A stretch of 64,000 bases of DNA from assembly GCA_963675845.1 (NCBI GenBank), contig OY776634.1, positions 2,480,001 to 2,544,000 of the forward strand. Reading direction: 5' to 3'. This document shows, piece by piece, positions 27,928 through 37,224 of this stretch. Position numbers and translations under genes: made by a program. Source of the DNA: UBA8949 sp963675845. Its GTDB lineage: Bacteria > Bacillota > Clostridia > Saccharofermentanales > UBA5734. Each line of letters starts with the position of its first letter. The stretch's first letter is position 1. The notes under the pieces were generated by a model. The model saw only the letters and a list, made by a program, of their open reading frames with translations. It had not been told where the DNA came from and did not search any database.

Positions 27928-28823
27928 GCAAGTTTCACCAGTAAATCCTCAAAATAGTCCGGCAGCGGACAAGTCAGATGAACAGCCTCATAGGTTACAG
28001 GGTGCTCAAAACGGAGTTCGCTGGCATGCAACGCCTGACCGTTCAGGTCAAATGTCTTGCGCCCCGTCGCGTAGACCTGGTCGCCCAAGACCGGATGTCC
28101 GATATACTTCAGATGGACGCGGATCTGGTGGGTACGTCCGGACTCCAGTTCCACTTCCAGGTGCGATGCCTGAACAAATCGCTCCAGCACCTTGAAATGC
28201 GTCACTGACGGCTTGCCTGAAGCGACAACAGCCATTCGCTGACGATGTTTGGGGTCGCGACCGATCGGTGCGTCAATCGTGCCGTTTTCCGCAGTCACGA
28301 CACCATGTACCAGGGCCTGATAGGTTCTTTTGATCTCATGCCGGCGGATTTTGTCAGCGACGGCCGCGTGTACCTTATTGTCCTTGACCACCAGCAGCAG
28401 GCCGGACGTGTCCTTGTCGATCCGGTGCACGATGCCGGGGCGGATGACGCCGTTGATATCCGACAGCTGTCCCTGGCAATAATGAAGCAAAGCATTGACC
28501 AGCGTTCCCTGCCGATGCCCGGCAGCCGGATGAACGACCATGCCCTGGGGTTTGTTGACCACCAGCAGCCACTCGTCTTCATAGACGATGTCCAGTTCGA
28601 TCTCCTGCGCCCTGATTTCAGTTGGTTCAGGTTCAGGAATGTCAATCAAGACCGTCTCGCCGGCCACCGTCTTCCAGGCAGCCTTGACAGGCTTGCCGGC
28701 AATAGTGACTCTGCCGGAGTCAATCAGCTTCTTGATATAAGCCCGGGAACAGCCCGATATGACTTGAGCCAGATAGGTATCCAGACGGCTGTCCGACTGA
28801 TCAATCTGTATGATCTGATCCAT
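27924..28823 (-). CDS. RluD-type 23S rRNA pseudouridine synthase
   Basis: 299 residues from the ATG at 28823, seven bases after GGAG; an in-frame GTG two codons earlier is too close to that site. An S4 RNA-binding domain fills residues 1-75 (SRLDTYLAQVISGCSRAYIKKLI) and the catalytic motif is GIVHRIDKDTSGLLLV near residue 135. It follows lspA with a 23-base overlap, the classic lspA-rluD pair. Likely target is 23S rRNA. Confidence 0.92.
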   Translation of the reverse strand: MDQIIQIDQSDSRLDTYLAQVISGCSRAYIKKLIDSGRVTIAGKPVKAAWKTVAGETVLIDIPEPEPTEIRAQEIELDIVYEDEWLLVVNKPQGMVVHPAAGHRQGTLVNALLHYCQGQLSDINGVIRPGIVHRIDKDTSGLLLVVKDNKVHAAVADKIRRHEIKRTYQALVHGVVTAENGTIDAPIGRDPKHRQRMAVVASGKPSVTHFKVLERFVQASHLEVELESGRTHQIRVHLKYIGHPVLGDQVYATGRKTFDLNGQALHASELRFEHPVTYEAVHLTCPLPDYFEDLLVKLA

Positions 28824-29328
28824 GCTCACGCTCCTTCCTGTCTAAATTGTCGCCCTTTTTCATCCAGTTGTCCAGCAATGTCTTGTCTGTCAGAATCAGA
28901 ATAGCCAGCAAGGCGGTGCCGCTGACAATCAACATGTCGGCCAGATTGAATGTTGGAAAAATGTAGCTGCCCAAATGGAAATCCAGAAAATCCGTGACAC
29001 CCTTCTGAAACAAACGGTCGATCAGGTTGCCCAGACTGCCGCCACTGATGATTGCCAGACAAACTTGAAGCTTGACGTGCCCCGTCTTGAATATAATAAA
29101 GATCAGCAGAGCTGTCACGACTGCTGAAACAGCTGCCAGGGCATAAATCCCCCAATCCTGACCAGCTAGAAAACTCCAGGCAGCGCCGGTGTTCTTGCGA
29201 TTGACAATGTAGAAAAAATCATCAATGACTGCAATCTGGTCGGTCACGGTCAGTTGACTGCGGATGAACACCTTGATCAGCTGGTCGGCGCCAGCCAGCA
29301 GAATGATTACGATGATTGCCCAGACCAT
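28801..29328 (-). CDS. lspA: Lipoprotein signal peptidase
   Basis: 175 residues from the ATG at 29328. Four membrane segments are visible. The catalytic aspartates are in GNLIDRL and FNLADM, and NRKNTGAAWS is the conserved extracytoplasmic loop. LspA cleaves the signal peptide of prolipoproteins; the gene just upstream encodes a lipoprotein with a clear lipobox, a possible substrate. It overlaps that gene by 22 bases and rluD by 23. Confidence 0.95.
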   Translation of the reverse strand: MVWAIIVIILLAGADQLIKVFIRSQLTVTDQIAVIDDFFYIVNRKNTGAAWSFLAGQDWGIYALAAVSAVVTALLIFIIFKTGHVKLQVCLAIISGGSLGNLIDRLFQKGVTDFLDFHLGSYIFPTFNLADMLIVSGTALLAILILTDKTLLDNWMKKGDNLDRKEREHGSDHTD

Positions 29329-30923
29329 ATCCACAACTCCTCAATGCCCGCATAGGGCCTATATTGATTTGGCTTTGTCTGTCCGATGACCCTGTCACCG
29401 TACAGGACAGCCGAGTATCCGATTGCGACAACACTCCAGGGGGACCTGGCTGCTGTCTCGTAATAGATTTCACTGATGCTTTCTGCCGCATCTTCCCGGT
29501 CCCATGATTCAACCAGCTCAGCGGCCAGTTGTCTGCTGCTGTCACCGTAACCGGGCAAGCCCTGGTTCTCCACCTGGTCCAGACCGGCAAACCCGAGCGG
29601 TCGGCTCGGACCCAATAGCCAGGATGCGTCCGGCTTGGCCGGCAGCGTTGCCCTCAGCACCGCGATATCATACCAGCCCTTGACCAATGCCTGATCATAC
29701 AGCATAGGTTCCAGCAGACGGACCTGGCTTTTGATTTGGCTTTCATTCAACAGGTCGGAAATTGCATTGGCCAGACCTGAACGAACCGGGTCGCTCTCAG
29801 GTGCCAGAATGGTCAGGGTCGCGCCGGACTGTTCCCATCCGGCCTCACCGGCCGCGTCCAGCGCCATCAGATATTGCTCGCTGCCTGCCAGCGCCAGGAA
29901 GGCACTGTTTGACCAAGGCTCATCCGACAGTTCGCACCAGTCTGACAAACGGGTCTTGCGGTCAAGCCTATCGCTTGTCAGCTGCTTCTTAACCCAGAGC
30001 AGGCGCTCCGAATCACTCAACAATCTGTTACCGTTTGTATTATACGACAAAAAGAAGATCTGATTGTCCGCGAACGGTTCCAGTCGCAGGCTGTTGCGGA
30101 CATGGTAGGCCAGGTAATCGTCCGTGTCCAGAACCAGCAAATCAATCTGATCGGCTTCAAAAGCAACCAAAGCATCATGCCGGTCTTGGTATTCGGTAAC
30201 GTGAATCATTTCAACGCCGTTGCCGATTTCGTCCTGCCCTGCCCAGGCCAGCCACAGGCCATTCGTTTTATTGTAGTCGATCATTTTATAGCGGCCGGTT
30301 CCTGACACCAGATCATATGCAGATCCATTTAGACTTGCTGCCGGGATAACCGGAAAGGTCAGCGCGTACATCAGGTCAGGATTTTCTTGTGTCAGAACAA
30401 TTTCAATCGTCAGCTCATCGAACAAGCTGGTGGATTCGACACCGGACAGCCCCGGCGCAAAGGGGGAAGCTGTTTGTTCCAGGATGAAGTCCAGACAGGC
30501 CTTCACATCCATGGCTGTAACTGGCGAACCGTCATGGAAAACAAGATCGGGATAAAGCCTGATCAGCACGCGTCGCGGATCTGTTTCGACCAGCATCGCT
30601 CTTGCCAGACTGGTTTGAACCCGGCCGTCAGCGTCAACCTGGAACAGACTGTCGAAAACCAGGCTGTTGACTGCCTGGCCGGATGCACTGGAATCCAGCA
30701 ACGGATTCAGATTCGACCGATCACGCCACCAGAGCCTCAGCACACCGCTGGGCCTGTCCTGCAAGCGAGTTTCAGTTGGATCTTCAAGGCTTGAAATCAT
30801 GGTTGATGAAGTCTGTTCAATCGAAGGAGGATTGCCAGTTTGGGCACAGCCAATGAGCGGCAGCATCAGAGCCAATAGCAGCATAATGACCAGACTGTAT
30901 TGAAATAGACGCCCGCTTGTCAT
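29307..30923 (-). CDS. Extracellular solute-binding lipoprotein, family 5 (peptide-type)
   Basis: 538 residues with a lipoprotein signal: hydrophobic residues 8-22, lipobox LIGC with Cys26 as the lipid site. The mature part matches SBP_bac_5 proteins (LRLWWRDRSNLNPLLDSS, VFDSLFQVDADGRVQTSLA, FHDGSPVTAMDVKACLDF), which bind peptides, nickel or similar for ABC importers. No permease or ATPase gene is adjacent, so it is an orphan here, sandwiched between ymdB and lspA with four- and 22-base overlaps. Its ligand is unknown; it may serve a transporter elsewhere or have another role. Confidence 0.82.
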   Translation of the reverse strand: MTSGRLFQYSLVIMLLLALMLPLIGCAQTGNPPSIEQTSSTMISSLEDPTETRLQDRPSGVLRLWWRDRSNLNPLLDSSASGQAVNSLVFDSLFQVDADGRVQTSLARAMLVETDPRRVLIRLYPDLVFHDGSPVTAMDVKACLDFILEQTASPFAPGLSGVESTSLFDELTIEIVLTQENPDLMYALTFPVIPAASLNGSAYDLVSGTGRYKMIDYNKTNGLWLAWAGQDEIGNGVEMIHVTEYQDRHDALVAFEADQIDLLVLDTDDYLAYHVRNSLRLEPFADNQIFFLSYNTNGNRLLSDSERLLWVKKQLTSDRLDRKTRLSDWCELSDEPWSNSAFLALAGSEQYLMALDAAGEAGWEQSGATLTILAPESDPVRSGLANAISDLLNESQIKSQVRLLEPMLYDQALVKGWYDIAVLRATLPAKPDASWLLGPSRPLGFAGLDQVENQGLPGYGDSSRQLAAELVESWDREDAAESISEIYYETAARSPWSVVAIGYSAVLYGDRVIGQTKPNQYRPYAGIEELWIWSGQSS

Positions 30924-31702
30924 TCGTCAATCCTGATTCGCTCGATCGAAACAGCCTGACCGTTTTCAGGATTGGCTTCCACCAGCACCGCGCAAAGCGC
31001 ACACTCGCCTTTGGCAACACGGTACTGTGCCGGCAGTCGATCAACGAACCTACGCAGTGAAGTAGCCTCGTCCATGCCGATGACACCCTGAACCGGTCCG
31101 GTCATGCCGACATCGGTAATAAATGCCGTGCCACGGTCCAAAATCTGCTCATCAGCCGTCTGGACATGGGTGTGGGTTCCAGCCAGCAGCGTCACTCGGC
31201 CATTGAGGTATCTGGCCATGGCGTTTTTCTCAGCTGTTGTTTCAGCGTGAAAGTCAATGACCGTCAACCGGGTTTTGTATTGAGCCTTGAGTTCATCCAG
31301 CAGACGGTCTGCCGCTGCAAACGGATCATCGACTGGATCCATGAAGACACGGCCCAGCAGATTAATCAGCAAAACAGTTCCGGCATCATGCTTCAAGACG
31401 GCATGACCAACACCAGGCCAGGCCGCGGGCACATTGGCCGGGCGCGCGATGTGCTTGATGGAGTCAATCGATTCCAGAAAGTCATGTCTGGCCCACGTGT
31501 GGTTGCCCATCGAAATCAGGTCAACCCCTGCCGCTTTGATTTCACGTACGATTGGCGCAGTCAGGCCTAACCCGGCCGCGGCATTTTCCGCATTGGCAAT
31601 ACAGACATCAACCTGGAAGCGCTGTTTCAAGTCGGGTAGTTTTTCCTTAAGTAGTTTTCGGCCCCCGGATCCGACCAGGTCGCCTATAAAGAGTAATCTC
31701 AA
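30920..31702 (-). CDS. YmdB-family metallophosphoesterase (2',3'-cNMP phosphodiesterase)
   Basis: 260 residues. The dinuclear metal motifs are visible: GDLVGSGG at 7-14, ANAENAAAG near 38, MGNHTW near 67, DFHAETTAEK near 150, and GTHTHVQTAD near 175. In Bacillus, YmdB hydrolyses 2',3'-cyclic nucleotides and affects biofilm and motility. The gene follows rny, as in Bacillus, separated by an inverted repeat at 31794-31835, and overlaps the solute-binding protein gene by four bases. Confidence 0.9.
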   Translation of the reverse strand: MRLLFIGDLVGSGGRKLLKEKLPDLKQRFQVDVCIANAENAAAGLGLTAPIVREIKAAGVDLISMGNHTWARHDFLESIDSIKHIARPANVPAAWPGVGHAVLKHDAGTVLLINLLGRVFMDPVDDPFAAADRLLDELKAQYKTRLTVIDFHAETTAEKNAMARYLNGRVTLLAGTHTHVQTADEQILDRGTAFITDVGMTGPVQGVIGMDEATSLRRFVDRLPAQYRVAKGECALCAVLVEANPENGQAVSIERIRIDE

Positions 31703-31793
31703 ATGTCATCCTCCAGTTATTTGAATATCATGCCTATTCTACCATAATCAAGGTCAGACGCATGCATTTAGCCGAAAATTTGCCGATCAATAA

Positions 31794-31835
31794 CAAACGC
31801 CCCGTCTGGCGTTTAGAACGTCGACGGGGCGTTTG
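31794..31835. repeat. Inverted repeat between rny and ymdB
   Basis: CAAACGCCCCGTC and GACGGGGCGTTTG form a perfect 13-bp stem around a 16-base loop. There is no strong T run on either strand, so it may be an inefficient terminator or an RNA-processing/stability hairpin in the rny-ymdB transcript. Confidence 0.6.
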
Positions 31836-31870
31836 CATCAGTTTCCGAGTTGTCTCAGGGCAATGTCCGA

Positions 31871-33469
31871 TTACTTGGCGTAATCTGTCACCCGGGTTTC
31901 CCGGATGATGTTGACTTTGATCTGTCCCGGATAATCCAGTTCATCTTCAATTGACTTGCAGATGTCCCTGGCTTTCAGGATCATTTCATCGTCACTGACA
32001 TTGTCCGGTTTGACCATGACGCGAATTTCACGTCCGGCCTGGATAGCATAGGATTTTTCGACACCACTAAACGAATTTGCGATTTCTTCGAGTTTCTGGA
32101 TCCGTTTGATATAGGTCTCCAGATTTTCGCGTCTGGCACCCGGGCGCGCCGCAGATATTGCGTCAGCAGCAGCAACCAGGACTGAAATCAGAGATTCCGG
32201 TTCGACATCACCGTGATGCGACATGATCGCATTGATGACATCGGGACCTTCCTTGTATTTCTTCGCCAGTTCGGCACCCAGTGATATATGGGAGCCTTCC
32301 ATCTCAAAGTCTGCCGCTTTGCCGATATCATGCAGTAAACCGGCCCGTTTGGCCAACATAACGTCAAGGCCAAGTTCAGCAGCCATCATGCCGGTCAGCC
32401 AGCAGACTTCAATCGAGTGCTGCAGGACATTCTGACCGTAGCTGGTCCGATACCGGAGTTTACCCAGCAATTTGACGATTTCGGGATGCAATCCCATGAT
32501 GCCAGTCTCAAAGACCGCACGGTCACCTTCCTGCTTGATGGTCGCGTCAACCTCTTTACGGGCTTTTTCGACCATCTCCTCGATTCTTGCCGGATGAATT
32601 CGTCCGTCAATAATCAGCTTGTCGATGGTGATCCGGGCTATTTCCCTTCTGATCGGGTCGAAACTTGACAGGATGACCGCTTCAGGCGTGTCATCGATAA
32701 TCAGGTCAACACCCGTCAGGGTTTCAATGGCTCGAATGTTTCGTCCTTCACGTCCGATAATTCTGCCCTTCATTTCATCACTGGGCAGTGTTACAACCGA
32801 GACGGTGGATTCTGAGACATAGTCGGCAGCATAACGCTGGATTGAGCTGACAATGATATCTTTGGCCTTTTGATCAGCCTCTTCTTTGGCAGCTTCTTCC
32901 ATCTGACGCAGCATCAGCGCCATATCATGCCGGTATTCCTTTTCAGCGGCATCAAGAACCTGGTTCCGGGCATCCTCAACGGTCAGGCCGGAAATCCTTT
33001 CCAGTTCAAGTACTTTTTCTTTTTCAATTTCCCGGGCACGTTCTTCCATGGCCAGGACATCGCTCACCCTGTTATCCAGGGCTTCCTCTTTCTGGTCAAG
33101 AACTTCAATTTTGCGGTCCAATGAAGCTTCCTTCTGATCCAGACGGTTTCTTTCGCGCTGGAGCTCGCTTTTCTTTTCACGAGCATCTTTTTCAAATTCA
33201 ATTTTCGCTTTATGGATCTCCTCTTTGATTTGCAAAAGGAGTTCCCTTTTTCTGCTTTCGCCAGTCTTCTGAGCTTCTCCAATCAGTTTAACGGCCTCGG
33301 CTTCTGCCTGCTCGGTTGATGCTTTAAGAGCTTTGGCTTTTTTGCTGAAACCTCTCTGATAATAGAAAATGGTCAGGCCAGCCGCTATGACTATGCCTGC
33401 CAGAAGACCAACTATAATTGATAGCGGGTCTATTTTAATCACCTCCATTATTAATTTGTCAAGTTGCAT
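31871..33469 (-). CDS. rny: Ribonuclease Y
   Basis: 532 residues: an N-terminal membrane helix (about 14-34), a long charged coiled coil (about 40-200), a KH domain (GRIIGREGRNIRAIETLTG), an HD domain (QHSIEVCWLTG and GLLHDIGKA) and the family C-terminus. RNase Y is the main membrane-anchored endoribonuclease starting mRNA decay in Firmicutes. The start is uncertain: ATGs at 33469 and 33448 have no ribosome-binding site, while a strong GGAGGTGAT (33438-33446) lies inside the frame, eight bases before an in-frame ATA. It has its own promoter and a 13-bp hairpin follows the gene. Confidence 0.93.
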   Translation of the reverse strand: MQLDKLIMEVIKIDPLSIIVGLLAGIVIAAGLTIFYYQRGFSKKAKALKASTEQAEAEAVKLIGEAQKTGESRKRELLLQIKEEIHKAKIEFEKDAREKKSELQRERNRLDQKEASLDRKIEVLDQKEEALDNRVSDVLAMEERAREIEKEKVLELERISGLTVEDARNQVLDAAEKEYRHDMALMLRQMEEAAKEEADQKAKDIIVSSIQRYAADYVSESTVSVVTLPSDEMKGRIIGREGRNIRAIETLTGVDLIIDDTPEAVILSSFDPIRREIARITIDKLIIDGRIHPARIEEMVEKARKEVDATIKQEGDRAVFETGIMGLHPEIVKLLGKLRYRTSYGQNVLQHSIEVCWLTGMMAAELGLDVMLAKRAGLLHDIGKAADFEMEGSHISLGAELAKKYKEGPDVINAIMSHHGDVEPESLISVLVAAADAISAARPGARRENLETYIKRIQKLEEIANSFSGVEKSYAIQAGREIRVMVKPDNVSDDEMILKARDICKSIEDELDYPGQIKVNIIRETRVTDYAK

Positions 33470-33528
33470 AAATATCGTTGCTTAAAACACGGTTTAAATT
33501 GAAGCATGTTATAAAGCATTTATACCAT

Positions 33529-33556
33529 TTTATAGATATATGACCAGTTGTGTCAA
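33529..33556 (-). promoter_or_regulatory. Promoter of rny
   Basis: A perfect TTGACA (33551-33556) and TATAAA (33529-33534) are 16 bases apart; TAAAAT two bases further on is an alternative -10. The leader would be about 50 bases. Confidence 0.7.
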
Positions 33557-33563
33557 CAAAAAT

Positions 33564-33591
33564 CATAGCCTGCCTATTACGGCAGGCTATG
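33564..33591 (-). terminator. Terminator of the hydrogenase operon
   Basis: CATAGCCTGCC and GGCAGGCTATG form an 11-bp stem with a six-base loop; on the minus strand ATTTTTG follows. It lies between hydA and the rny promoter. Confidence 0.75.
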
Positions 33592-33617
33592 AAAATGACA
33601 ATTATTGACCCTTTGCC

Positions 33618-35390
33618 TTACTGATCCAGGATGCCGTCGGGGTATATTTCTCTGGCCGTATAATGCGTATGCAGCAGTTCATGCGACAAATGTCCGTTCG
33701 GCTTGCCAAGGAAATTTTCATAAATCGACTTAATATCAGGGTTTTCATGGGATTTTCGCACGGTCAGCACCGTATCCTCTTCGTATAGTGCACCGGCGCG
33801 CAAGGTCCGGACATCAATGTCCATCAGGTCCTGCGCAGACACCTGGGGCTGTCCTCCGCCGCAGACACAGCCACCTGAGCAGCCCATGATTTCAATAAAG
33901 TGGTACTCCGGCGCGGTTCCGGCGCGAATGGCGTCCAGTAGCTTTCTCGCAGCGGCGGTACTGTGCGCAACAGCAACCCGAACTGTCATACCGGCAAGTT
34001 CGAGCTCGGCTTCCTTGATGCCTGAATCAACGCCGCGAACGACCTTGTATTCGAATTCGGGAAGGTCCTTGTTCTCCAAAATGTCAGCAACAGTCCGTAG
34101 CGCGGCTTCCATAACACCGCCAGTTGCGCCGAAGATAACGGCAGCACCGCTGTACTCGCCGATCATGTCCATATCCGGACCTTCATCCGGCAAACGGGTG
34201 AATTCAATGCCGGCCTGGCGAATCATGCGGCCGATTTCACGCGTGGTCAAAACGGCATCGACATCGCGGCAGCCGGTTTTGGGATTGAACATCTCTTCAC
34301 GAGAAGACTCGGTTTTTTTGGATGTGCAAGGCATAATCGAGACGACAAAGATGTCTTTCGGATCGATGCCCTTCTTCTCGGCGTAATAGGTCTTGATGAT
34401 CGCGCCTTCCATCTGGTGCGGCGATTTGCAGGTCGACAGGTTCTCCAGGAAGTCGGGATAATAGAATTCAGCAAACCGGATCCAGCCCGGTGAGCAGGAT
34501 GTGATCATCGGCAGTTTGCCGCCGTTTTGAATACGGTCAAGCAATTCGGTGCCCTCTTCCATGATGGTCAGGTCGGCAGCGAAGTTGGTATCGTATACTT
34601 TGTCAAAGCCCATACGGTGCAGCGCGGCAAACATCTTGCCGGTGACGCGGGTGCCGATCGGCATACCGAACTCTTCGCCCAGCGCGGCTCTGACGGCTGG
34701 TGCGACCTGGACAACGACATGTTTCTTGGGATCGTTGATTGCGGCCCAGACATCATCGGTAGCTTCTTTCTCATGCAGCGCACCGACTGGGCAGGCGATG
34801 ATGCACTGGCCGCAGTAGACACACGGCGCGTCAGCCATGCTGATATCAAACGCGGGACCGACCTTGGTGTCGAAACCGCGGTTCAGGAAAGACAGGACAC
34901 CGATATCCTGGTTTTGGCAGGCGCTGACGCAGCGGCCGCAGAGGATGCATTTGCTGTCATCGCGAATGATCGACCAGGACTTGTCGTCAATCTTGGGTTT
35001 GGTCTTGACGCCCTCATAGTTATATTCACGGATGCCGTAGCGCTCACACAGATCCTGCAGTTCACAGTTCTGGTTGCGAATGCAGGACAGGCACTCCTTG
35101 TTATGATCCGACAGAATCAGCTCCAATGTTGATTTGCGGGTCGCCTGGACACGCACAGAATTGGTCTTGACGATCATCCCCTCGCTGACCGGATTGACGC
35201 AGGCCGCTGCAAGCGACCGTCCGCCGACAACCTCGACCAGGCAAACGCGGCAGGCACCGACTTCATTGATGCCTTTCATGTAACAAAGCGTCGGTATTTT
35301 GATACCGGCAGCGCGGGCAGCTTCGAGAATCGTATAGTTGCTCGGTACGCTGACCTCGATATTATCAATTGTTAGATTGACCATGTTCAT
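33618..35390 (-). CDS. [FeFe] hydrogenase catalytic subunit (HydA/HndD type)
   Basis: 590 residues. Cluster sites are in order: an N-terminal [2Fe-2S] domain (CYMKGINEVGACRVC), a His-Cys 4Fe-4S site (HNKECLSCIRNQNC), two 4Fe-4S clusters (CILCGRCVSAC and CVYCGQCIIAC), then the H-cluster domain with TSCSPGWIRF, MPCTSKKTE and EIMGCSGGCVCGGGQP. This is the group A enzyme that makes or uses H2. With the NuoF- and NuoE-like genes upstream it forms a trimeric complex that, in characterised Clostridia and Thermotoga, couples NADH and ferredoxin oxidation to H2 formation. The cytoplasmic location is inferred from the absence of a signal or membrane segment. Confidence 0.95.
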   Translation of the reverse strand: MNMVNLTIDNIEVSVPSNYTILEAARAAGIKIPTLCYMKGINEVGACRVCLVEVVGGRSLAAACVNPVSEGMIVKTNSVRVQATRKSTLELILSDHNKECLSCIRNQNCELQDLCERYGIREYNYEGVKTKPKIDDKSWSIIRDDSKCILCGRCVSACQNQDIGVLSFLNRGFDTKVGPAFDISMADAPCVYCGQCIIACPVGALHEKEATDDVWAAINDPKKHVVVQVAPAVRAALGEEFGMPIGTRVTGKMFAALHRMGFDKVYDTNFAADLTIMEEGTELLDRIQNGGKLPMITSCSPGWIRFAEFYYPDFLENLSTCKSPHQMEGAIIKTYYAEKKGIDPKDIFVVSIMPCTSKKTESSREEMFNPKTGCRDVDAVLTTREIGRMIRQAGIEFTRLPDEGPDMDMIGEYSGAAVIFGATGGVMEAALRTVADILENKDLPEFEYKVVRGVDSGIKEAELELAGMTVRVAVAHSTAAARKLLDAIRAGTAPEYHFIEIMGCSGGCVCGGGQPQVSAQDLMDIDVRTLRAGALYEEDTVLTVRKSHENPDIKSIYENFLGKPNGHLSHELLHTHYTAREIYPDGILDQ

Positions 35391-35417
35391 TTCGATTTCA
35401 CTCTCCTTACTATGAGA

Positions 35418-37220
35418 TCAGACCTTGACAACGGCCTTGAACTTGCAAGCCGCTTCACAAGCGCCGCACTTGATGCATTTGCTGGCATCAATGACGTATG
35501 GCTCTTTGCCGAGGACGCCGCTGATGCAGTCGACCGGGCAGCGTTTGGCGCACAAGCCGCATTTGCGGCAGAGATCTTCAACAATCGTGTAGGTCAGCAG
35601 ATCCTTGCAGACGCCACAGCTGCATTTGTGGTCGATGACATGCTCTTCATACTCATGACGGAAGTGCTTCAGCGTCGAAAGAACAGGATTGGGTGCGGTC
35701 TGGCCGAGGCCACAGAGTGAGCCTTCCTTGATGGCAACAGCCAAACGCTCCAGTTCATCAATATCTTCAGGCACACCGTTGCCGCTGGTGATCTTGTTCA
35801 AGATTTCCAGCATGCGCTTGGTGCCGATGCGGCAGGGTGCGCATTTGCCACAGGATTCGTCAACCGTGAATTCCAGGAAGAATTTGGCGATGTCGACCAT
35901 ACAGGTGGTTTCGTCCATGACGATCATGCCGCCTGAACCCATCATGGAGCCGGCTTCGATCAGGTTGTCGTAGTCAATCGGGACATCCAGCAAAGATGCC
36001 GGGAGGCATCCGCCAGACGGACCGCCGGTCTGAACCGCCTTGAAGGCCTTGTTCTCTGGAATGCCGCCGCCGATGTCAAAGACAATCTCACGCACGGTTG
36101 TTCCCATCGGGATTTCAATCAGGCCGACGTTTCTGACTTTGCCGCCCAATGCAAAGACCTTGGTGCCCTTGCTGCGTTCGGTTCCGAGACTGGAGAACCA
36201 GTCAGAACCCTTGAGGATGATCATGGGGATATTGGCCAGCGTCTCGACATTGTTGAGAATAGTCGGCTTACCGAACAAGCCTTTGACAGCCGGGAACGGC
36301 GGTCTGGGCGTCGGGTTTCCGCGCTTGCCTTCAATCGAGCGCATCAGTGCGGTTTCTTCGCCGCAGACGAAAGCACCAGCACCGAGGCGGATTTCGATGT
36401 CAAACGAAAAACCGCTGTCGAAAATGTTTTCACCAAGCAGTCCATATTCACGAGCCTTGTCAATGGCCATTTGCAGACGCTTAACGGCAATGGGATATTC
36501 AGCACGGACATAAGCGTAACCCTGGCTGGCACCGATCGCGTAACCGGCAATGGCCATGGCTTCGACGATGCTGTGCGGATCGCCTTCGAGCACCGAGCGA
36601 TCCATGAACGCGCCGGGGTCGCCTTCGTCGGCATTGCAGCAGACATATTTCTGGTCGCTGGTTTGACGAGCTGCAAACTCCCATTTCATGCCGGTCGGGA
36701 AACCGCCGCCGCCACGCCCTCTCAGGCCTGCCTTTTTGAGTTCTTCAATAATATCTATAGGGGTTCGCTTTTCGGTCAGAACCGAAGCCAGCGCCCTGTA
36801 GCCGTCATTGGCAATGTACTCATCAATCGATTCAGGATTGACCACGCCGCAATTTCGAAGCGCGACGCGCAGCTGCTTGCTGAAGAAGTTTGACTCATCG
36901 ACATTTTTGGCTCTCTCCAGCGGAGTGCCTTCGCCGATGGTCATCAGGCGTTGTACGTATCGGCCCTTTAAAAGATGTTCGGAAACGATTTCGGGGACAT
37001 CTTTAACGCTGACATGGTAGTACATGACGCCTTCCGGATAGACCACCATGATCGGTCCTTCGGCACAAAGGCCAAAGCATCCGGTCTTGACAACCTTGAT
37101 TTCCTTTTCCAGACCATGGGTCTTGAGTTCTTCGTCCATCTTTTCGATAATCTGCGGAGATTGGGACGCTGTACAACCGGTGCCGCAGCACACCAGAACA
37201 TGCGCTCTGTAGAATTCCAT
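35418..37220 (-). CDS. Hydrogenase flavoprotein subunit (HydB/HndC, NuoF-like)
   Basis: 600 residues from the ATG at 37220 (AAGGAGG site). An N-terminal thioredoxin-like [2Fe-2S] domain (CCGTGCTAS and KTGCFGLC) is followed by an FMN/NADH-binding NuoF core (GLRGRGGGGFPTGMKW), the 4Fe-4S site ESCGKCAPCRIGT, and a C-terminal pair of 4Fe-4S clusters (CRKCGLCAKRCPVDC and CIKCGACEAAC). In bifurcating hydrogenases this subunit binds NAD(H) and hosts the electron-splitting flavin. The ribosome-binding site lies inside the last codons of the small subunit gene, so translation is linked. Confidence 0.95.
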   Translation of the reverse strand: MEFYRAHVLVCCGTGCTASQSPQIIEKMDEELKTHGLEKEIKVVKTGCFGLCAEGPIMVVYPEGVMYYHVSVKDVPEIVSEHLLKGRYVQRLMTIGEGTPLERAKNVDESNFFSKQLRVALRNCGVVNPESIDEYIANDGYRALASVLTEKRTPIDIIEELKKAGLRGRGGGGFPTGMKWEFAARQTSDQKYVCCNADEGDPGAFMDRSVLEGDPHSIVEAMAIAGYAIGASQGYAYVRAEYPIAVKRLQMAIDKAREYGLLGENIFDSGFSFDIEIRLGAGAFVCGEETALMRSIEGKRGNPTPRPPFPAVKGLFGKPTILNNVETLANIPMIILKGSDWFSSLGTERSKGTKVFALGGKVRNVGLIEIPMGTTVREIVFDIGGGIPENKAFKAVQTGGPSGGCLPASLLDVPIDYDNLIEAGSMMGSGGMIVMDETTCMVDIAKFFLEFTVDESCGKCAPCRIGTKRMLEILNKITSGNGVPEDIDELERLAVAIKEGSLCGLGQTAPNPVLSTLKHFRHEYEEHVIDHKCSCGVCKDLLTYTIVEDLCRKCGLCAKRCPVDCISGVLGKEPYVIDASKCIKCGACEAACKFKAVVKV

Positions 37221-37224
37221 TGAA

